Program-made: the position numbers and the translations under genes
In this document: positions 62,993 to 64,000 of the stretch, in pieces
How the letters are laid out: every line of letters begins with the position of its first letter
Position numbering within the stretch: position 1 is the first letter of the stretch
The notes under the pieces: model-generated
The model's database searches: none
Seen by the model: only the letters and a program-made list of their open reading frames with translations
Told to the model about the DNA's origin: nothing
Source: Clostridia bacterium
GTDB taxonomy: Bacteria > Bacillota > Clostridia > Christensenellales > UBA1242
Direction: 5' to 3'
NCBI GenBank assembly: GCA_900767715.1
Contig: CAAGAD010000005.1
Location: forward strand, 558,001 to 622,000
DNA length: 64,000 bases

Positions 62993-63585
62993 TAATAATT
63001 AAATCCGTTCATAATCTTTGAAATGGTGTCAATTCTTTGAATTTGTCCTTTCTTGATTAAATATTGCTTTTTGGCTTGACGAAACATTGGCGCGTCACTC
63101 ATCGAGTCGCTGTAAAACGCTTCTAGTCTAACGTCGCCATACACTTCGTGAAAGCGGTTGAGTTTCTCCACGCCATAGCAATTTAGTCCGGTGTATTTGC
63201 CGGTGAACTTATTGACACGAGAAGCAATCAGTGTGGCATTCGGGTTGATGCGGTCGATGATAGGCTTCAACAAAAATTCGGGTGAAGCCGAGATAATGAC
63301 GTCGTCGTCACGGCGTTGGCGCAAATAATATTTGTACACCTTGCCTTGCATTTTGTCCCAAAACTTTTCAATGGTTTGGTCGATGTTTTTCACATATTTT
63401 AGGAAACTGTACATCTTTTCTTTGTAAGTCGTCTTCTTCATAAGACCGAGTTTAAAGGCTAGCCCGATTCCCATTTGGTAAAACACGTTTAGCCAAAGCC
63501 TTGGTGTGCGTTTTAGGCAAAATTTGTAGAACTCAACGGTCGAGTCGCACGCGAGAATTGTTTTATCGAAATCGTAACCAATCAT
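62992..63585 (-). CDS. HAD-IB superfamily phosphatase
   Basis: This 197-residue hydrolase has motif I YDFDKTIL (Asp5, Asp7), motif II ISASPE, and motif IV YSDSMSDAPMF. The helical cap (residues 15-90) is of the SerB/PSPase-like C1 type. HAD-IB relatives act on phosphoserine or on lipid phosphates such as phosphatidylglycerophosphate; which applies here is not clear. Its ATG overlaps the ABC gene stop by 4 bases (ATGA). Confidence 0.83.
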   Translation of the reverse strand: MIGYDFDKTILACDSTVEFYKFCLKRTPRLWLNVFYQMGIGLAFKLGLMKKTTYKEKMYSFLKYVKNIDQTIEKFWDKMQGKVYKYYLRQRRDDDVIISASPEFLLKPIIDRINPNATLIASRVNKFTGKYTGLNCYGVEKLNRFHEVYGDVRLEAFYSDSMSDAPMFRQAKKQYLIKKGQIQRIDTISKIMNGFNY

Positions 63586-64000
63586 AATGCCTCCGGATTG
63601 TCGCTAGGTTTAGCGTACTGACTGTTATAAAGGTGATAATAGAAGCCGTGGCGCGCGATAAGTTCGTCGTGCGTACCTTGTTCGATGATATTGCCCTTGT
63701 TCATCACCAAAATCTTGTCCGCCGTCACAATCGTTGACAATCTGTGTGCCACGATAAAGGTGGTGCGCCCCGTCATAATTGTGTTGAACGCTTGCTGTAT
63801 TTTGAGTTCGGTGCGGGTATCAATATTGCTAGTGGCTTCGTCCAAAATTAGCATTGGTGGTTTCACTAGCATAATGCGCGCAATGCAGAGCAACTGTTTC
63901 TGCCCTTGTGAAATGTTGTTTCCGCCCTCGGTCACTATTGTTTCGTATTTGTCTGGCATACGGTCGATGAACTCGTGCGCACCTGCCATTTTCGCCGCTT
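63582..64000 (-). CDS. ABC exporter ATP-binding domain, partial (5' end beyond window)
   Basis: The frame is open to the window edge; an ATG at 63989 is internal, because AAK continues upstream and the Walker A motif is missing. The visible 139 residues hold the signature NISQGQKQLLCIARIML, Walker B PPMLILDEATSNID and the H-loop VAHRLSTI, as in MsbA/LmrA-type multidrug or lipid exporters with fused membrane domains. This is the only CDS in the window ending in TGA. Confidence 0.88.
   Translation of the reverse strand, partial: AAKMAGAHEFIDRMPDKYETIVTEGGNNISQGQKQLLCIARIMLVKPPMLILDEATSNIDTRTELKIQQAFNTIMTGRTTFIVAHRLSTIVTADKILVMNKGNIIEQGTHDELIARHGFYYHLYNSQYAKPSDNPEAL

Overview
The window is chromosomal DNA from an anaerobic, low-GC, Gram-positive-type bacterium, most likely an uncultured Bacillota (Clostridia-like) lineage. 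The reasons are: sporulation-lineage genes (SpoIIID, a zinc-competent SpoIIQ, SpoVT, a SpoVB-type flippase); a collagen-like BclA-type surface protein and a TasA/camelysin-like protein; oxygen-sensitive enzymes (class III ribonucleotide reductase NrdD with NrdG, a PflX-like radical SAM protein); and a minimal SufB/SufC-type Fe-S system. The genetic code is standard, but of 51 CDS stop codons that I can read 39 are TAA, 11 TAG and only one TGA. Genes are moderately AT-rich; many spacers are almost pure A/T. No rRNA, CRISPR array, insertion sequence or integrase is visible. One tRNA gene (Gly, anticodon CCC) is present.

Layout. 1-3.3 kb: the start of a giant Ig-like lipoprotein, cut by the window edge. 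3.7-7.4 kb: TtcA-like tRNA thiolase, spoIIID, acpP, two unknown proteins and spoIIQ. 7.4-15 kb, all minus strand: TasA-like protein, PrsA-like foldase, mfd-pth and a protein with a degenerate diadenylate-cyclase-like domain. 15-22 kb: two CPBP membrane proteases, an M14 peptidase, tadA, spoVB, dus and spoVT. 22-30.7 kb: a compact type IV secretion locus (VirB2-like pilin, VirB6-like channel, VirB4 ATPase with a fused PrgI-like membrane module, and a divergent VirD4 coupling ATPase) set between housekeeping genes, with no relaxase or integrase. 30.8-35.7 kb: rimO, then an SDR-smsC-smsB-pflX operon. 35.9-39.5 kb: an arginase-olsB-olsA operon that reads as a complete ornithine-lipid pathway, with OlsA fused behind a VTT/DedA membrane domain and ahead of a zinc ribbon.

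39.8-50 kb: mtnN behind a small Trp-rich upstream ORF, a small membrane protein, tex, nrdG, cysS-leuS, a collagen-like protein and unknowns. 50-52.7 kb: a Pro-tRNA editing deacylase, then an AT-richer GNAT/S51 peptidase pair beside tRNA-Gly. 52.8-64 kb: an HtrA-like lipoprotein protease, a (p)ppGpp synthetase with a dead hydrolase site and no ACT domain, trxB-nrdD (NrdD carries its own glutaredoxin-like domain), aspS, a PAP2 phosphatase, a HAD phosphatase and the end of an ABC exporter.

How the genes work together: arginine to ornithine to ornithine lipid is a self-contained module drawing on acyl-ACP. TrxB and the Grx tail of NrdD look like a private electron supply for deoxyribonucleotide synthesis, with NrdG as activase. 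SmsCB probably builds the Fe-S clusters needed by the radical SAM enzymes RimO, NrdG and PflX and by the TtcA-like protein. Several genes have a consensus promoter whose predicted start falls on the ATG, suggesting frequent leaderless mRNAs. Everything here was read by eye; no database search was run.
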